Shown: one piece after another, positions 62,427-64,000 of the stretch
Layout: every line of letters begins with the position of its first letter
How positions within the stretch are numbered: position 1 is the first letter of the stretch
Source: JAIBJN01 sp963775505
GTDB lineage: Bacteria > Actinomycetota > Thermoleophilia > Gaiellales > Gaiellaceae
Direction of reading: 5' to 3'
DNA: 64,000 bases
NCBI GenBank assembly: GCA_963775505.1
Contig: CAVZIL010000001.1
Location: 1 to 64,000 of the forward strand
Position numbers and translations under genes: made by a program
The notes under the pieces: generated by a model
What the model was told of the DNA's origin: nothing
Databases searched by the model: none
Seen by the model: only the letters and a program-made list of their open reading frames with translations

Positions 62427-62997
62427 AGAGATCCTCCAATCGCTTCTTCGCCTCTTCCTGGACGTCGTGGTAGAGCGAGGTTCCGTGCGAGTCGATGGCG
62501 ACCGTCAGCGGGCCGAAGTCCTTGACGCGGAACTTCCAGAGGCACTCGGGCATGAGCTCCTCCCAGTAGACCTCCTCGATCTCCTCGATCTGGGTCGTCT
62601 CGAGCGCCGCCGCGCCGCCGACGATGGCGAAGTAGACCATCCCGAGCCGCGCATCGGCTCGATCGCCTCGTCGGGGAGCCCGCCCTTGCCGCAGATCGCG
62701 CGCACGCCGTAGTCGCGGCCGAGCGGCTCGGTGAAGCGCACCATGCGCGCGCTCGTCGTCGTCCCGATGCAGAGCTTCTCGTAGCGGCCCTCGCCGAGCT
62801 TGCGGACGCTCGGCGCCGTGTGCAGGAGGAAGGCGCCGCGTCAGGTCGAGCGGCGGCGCGACGCCCTCGTCGAAGATGCGGATCTGCGTGCGGTCGCGGA
62901 TGCCGATCACGTGCCCGTCGACGAGCACGGAGTCGCCGGCGCGAAGCTCGCGCACAGCTTCCTCGGAGGCGGGGAAGGTCAGGCGGTGCTCGGCCAC
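62413..62997 (-). CDS. Class I fumarate hydratase, beta (C-terminal) subunit (two frame changes)
   Basis: The swivelling-domain subunit of a two-gene class I fumarase or tartrate dehydratase. Begins EHRLTFPASEEAVRELRAGD and VLVDGHVIGIRD; a break near 62835 leads to TAPSVRKLGEGRYEKLCIGT and RDYGVRAICGKGGLPDEAIE in another frame, and a break near 62650 returns to MVYFAIVGGAAALETTQIEE and GPLTVAIDSHGTSLYHDVQ. Length is about 195 residues. GTG 62997 is 3 bp from the end of the alpha gene. Interconverts fumarate and malate with the alpha subunit. Confidence 0.88.
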   Translation of the reverse strand: MAEHRLTFPASEEAVRELRAGDSVLVDGHVIGIRDRTQIRIFDEGVAPPLDLTRRLPPAHGAERPQARRGPLREALHRDDDERAHGALHRAARPRLRRARDLRQGRAPRRGDRADARLGMVYFAIVGGAAALETTQIEEIEEVYWEELMPECLWKFRVKDFGPLTVAIDSHGTSLYHDVQEEAKKRLEDLYARL

Positions 62998-63000
62998 GGC

Positions 63001-63896
63001 TCAAGCCTCCCGGTCGTAGTCGACGGCGCCGTCGGCGGCGATGTGCGCCGTCGCGCGGCGCGCGGCCCAGCACTGGTAGTTGACGGCGACCGGGTTCAGG
63101 GTCATGTGCGTGTCCGCGTGCTCGACGTGGCACTGGAGGACGGTGACGTCGCCGCCAAGCCCCATCGGGCCGATGCCGGTCTCGTTCAGGAGGGCCTTCA
63201 GCTCGTCCTCGAGCTGCGCGACGAGCGGGATCGGAGTTGCGCGTGCCGACCGGCCGCGCGATCGCCTCCTTGGCGAGGTGCATCGCGTAGTCGGCGGAGC
63301 CGCCGATGCCGACGCCGACGATTCCCGGCGGGCACGGCTTGCCGCCGGCGCCGACGATCGAGTCGAGCACGAACCGCTTGATCCCCGCGACGCCGTCGGC
63401 CGGGACGCACATCTTCAGGAAGCTCATGTTCTCGGAGCCCGAGCCCTTGGGGACGCACTTGACGTCGAGCCCGTCCCAGTCGGGCACGAAGTCCCAGTGG
63501 ACGATGGGAACGCGGTGGCCGACGTTCTGGCCCGTGTTCTCGCGCGTGAGCGTGTGCACCGTGTTCGAGCGCAGCGGGTGCTCGACCGTCGCGCGCTCGG
63601 TGCCGTCGTAGAGCGCCTCGTAGATCCGCGCCGGGTGCAGCGGGAAGTGCTCGCCGACGCGGCAGTAGTAGACGGCGATCCCGGTGTCCTGGCAGACGAG
63701 GTTGCGCTCCTCCTCGGCCACCTCGACGTTCCGGAGGATCGTCTCGAGGACGCGCCGCCCCGGGACGGAGGTCTCCCGTGCCGGCGGCCTCGGCGAGCGC
63801 GTCGCGGAGGTCCTGCGGGATGTCCTTCAGCGCCCAGACGTAGAGGTGCGCCGCGGCGTCCTCGACGACCTTCTGGAGATCGGTGGCGACAGCCAT
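63001..63896 (-). CDS. Class I fumarate hydratase, alpha (N-terminal) subunit (two frame changes)
   Basis: The iron-sulfur subunit. Starts at ATG 63896 (DLQKVVEDAAAHLYVWALKD); a break near 63770 leads to RRVLETILRNVEVAEEERNL and LVCQDTGIAVYYCRVGEHF (first cluster Cys), GKPCPPGIVGVGIGGSADYA (second Cys). A break near 63240 leads to PIPLVAQLEDELKALLNETG, GPMGLGGDVTVLQCHVEHAD and MTLNPVAVNYQCWAARRAT (third Cys). About 298 residues, slightly longer than many TtdA-like subunits. ATG overlaps the TGA of the upstream gene by one base. A tartrate dehydratase role cannot be excluded. Confidence 0.88.
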
Positions 63897-64000
63897 CAGC
63901 TCCTCGCCTTCTCGGCGGCGGCCTTTCCGGCGCGGCGGCCGAAGACGCAGCACTCGAGCAGGCAGTTGCCCATCATCCGGTTGCGGCCGTGCGTGCCGCC
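63896..64000 (-). CDS. FAD-dependent oxidoreductase, C-terminal end (fumarate reductase/SdhA-like; partial)
   Basis: The last 34 codons of a gene running out of the window. The ending GGTHGRNRMMGNCLLECCVF followed by GRRAGKAAAEKARS matches the flavin-binding C-terminal stretch of fumarate reductase/succinate dehydrogenase flavoproteins and L-aspartate oxidase. Its TGA shares a base with the fumarase alpha ATG, so it is the upstream gene of the same operon. Placed with fumarase, a fumarate/succinate enzyme is most likely. Confidence 0.7.
   Translation of the reverse strand, partial: GGTHGRNRMMGNCLLECCVFGRRAGKAAAEKARS

Overview
The window is very GC-rich and gene-dense. The gene families suggest an actinobacterium, possibly Thermoleophilia (Gaiellales or Solirubrobacterales). 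That placement is an inference from GC content, NarL-type two-component systems, the Zur/zinc-uptake arrangement, a type I (Fe-S) APS reductase and class I two-subunit fumarase; no rRNA is present to test it. No tRNA, rRNA, CRISPR array, transposase or phage gene was found. About 20 genes carry single-base frame changes where the family-consistent protein simply continues in another frame. This looks like uncorrected assembly indels in a draft or metagenomic contig rather than real decay; such genes are listed as one CDS with the break noted.

Layout. 1-2.3 kb: a TetR regulator fragment, a DHA2-type MFS exporter and a DUF1772 membrane protein. 2.4-9.3 kb (minus strand): a glycoconjugate operon (NDP-sugar 4,6-dehydratase-like enzyme, ATP-grasp ligase, DegT aminotransferase, YbhN-like membrane protein, GT4, glycolipid-binding protein, GT2) starting from a promoter with a TACAAT -10 box. 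9.4-13.3 kb: the hen1-pnkp RNA-repair pair. 13.4-18 kb: a GtrB-like GT2, an eIF-2B-like isomerase, and divergent zur and znuACB. 18-25.6 kb: two NarL-type two-component systems flanking a double ABC exporter. 25.7-35.6 kb: surface polysaccharide genes, including initiating sugar transferase, GT2s, sulfotransferases, a nucleotidyltransferase/G1P dehydrogenase/CDP-alcohol transferase module and a Wzm/Wzt-type exporter. 35.6-59 kb: sulfatase, several large multi-membrane-span proteins, epimerases, sqdB, a flippase, more sulfotransferases (one fused to a glycosyltransferase), and two copies of a structured 167-bp repeat. 59.2-64 kb (minus strand): a sulfur/TCA operon (flavoprotein end, fumarase alpha and beta, comA, cysH, cysC, sat).

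How the parts fit. Sat and CysC make PAPS, the donor for the six sulfotransferases in the window. APS reductase would make sulfite, which ComA condenses with PEP. SqdB makes the sulfonated sugar nucleotide UDP-sulfoquinovose. Together with two exporters, many glycosyltransferases and a secreted sulfatase, the right half reads as a sulfur-decorated cell-surface glycan/glycolipid locus. Embedded in it is a module predicted to make and transfer a CDP-activated sn-glycerol-1-phosphate-type group. A recurrent regulatory feature is a TAnnnT -10 box 7-9 nt upstream of the start codon at many transcription-unit starts, implying widespread leaderless transcription.
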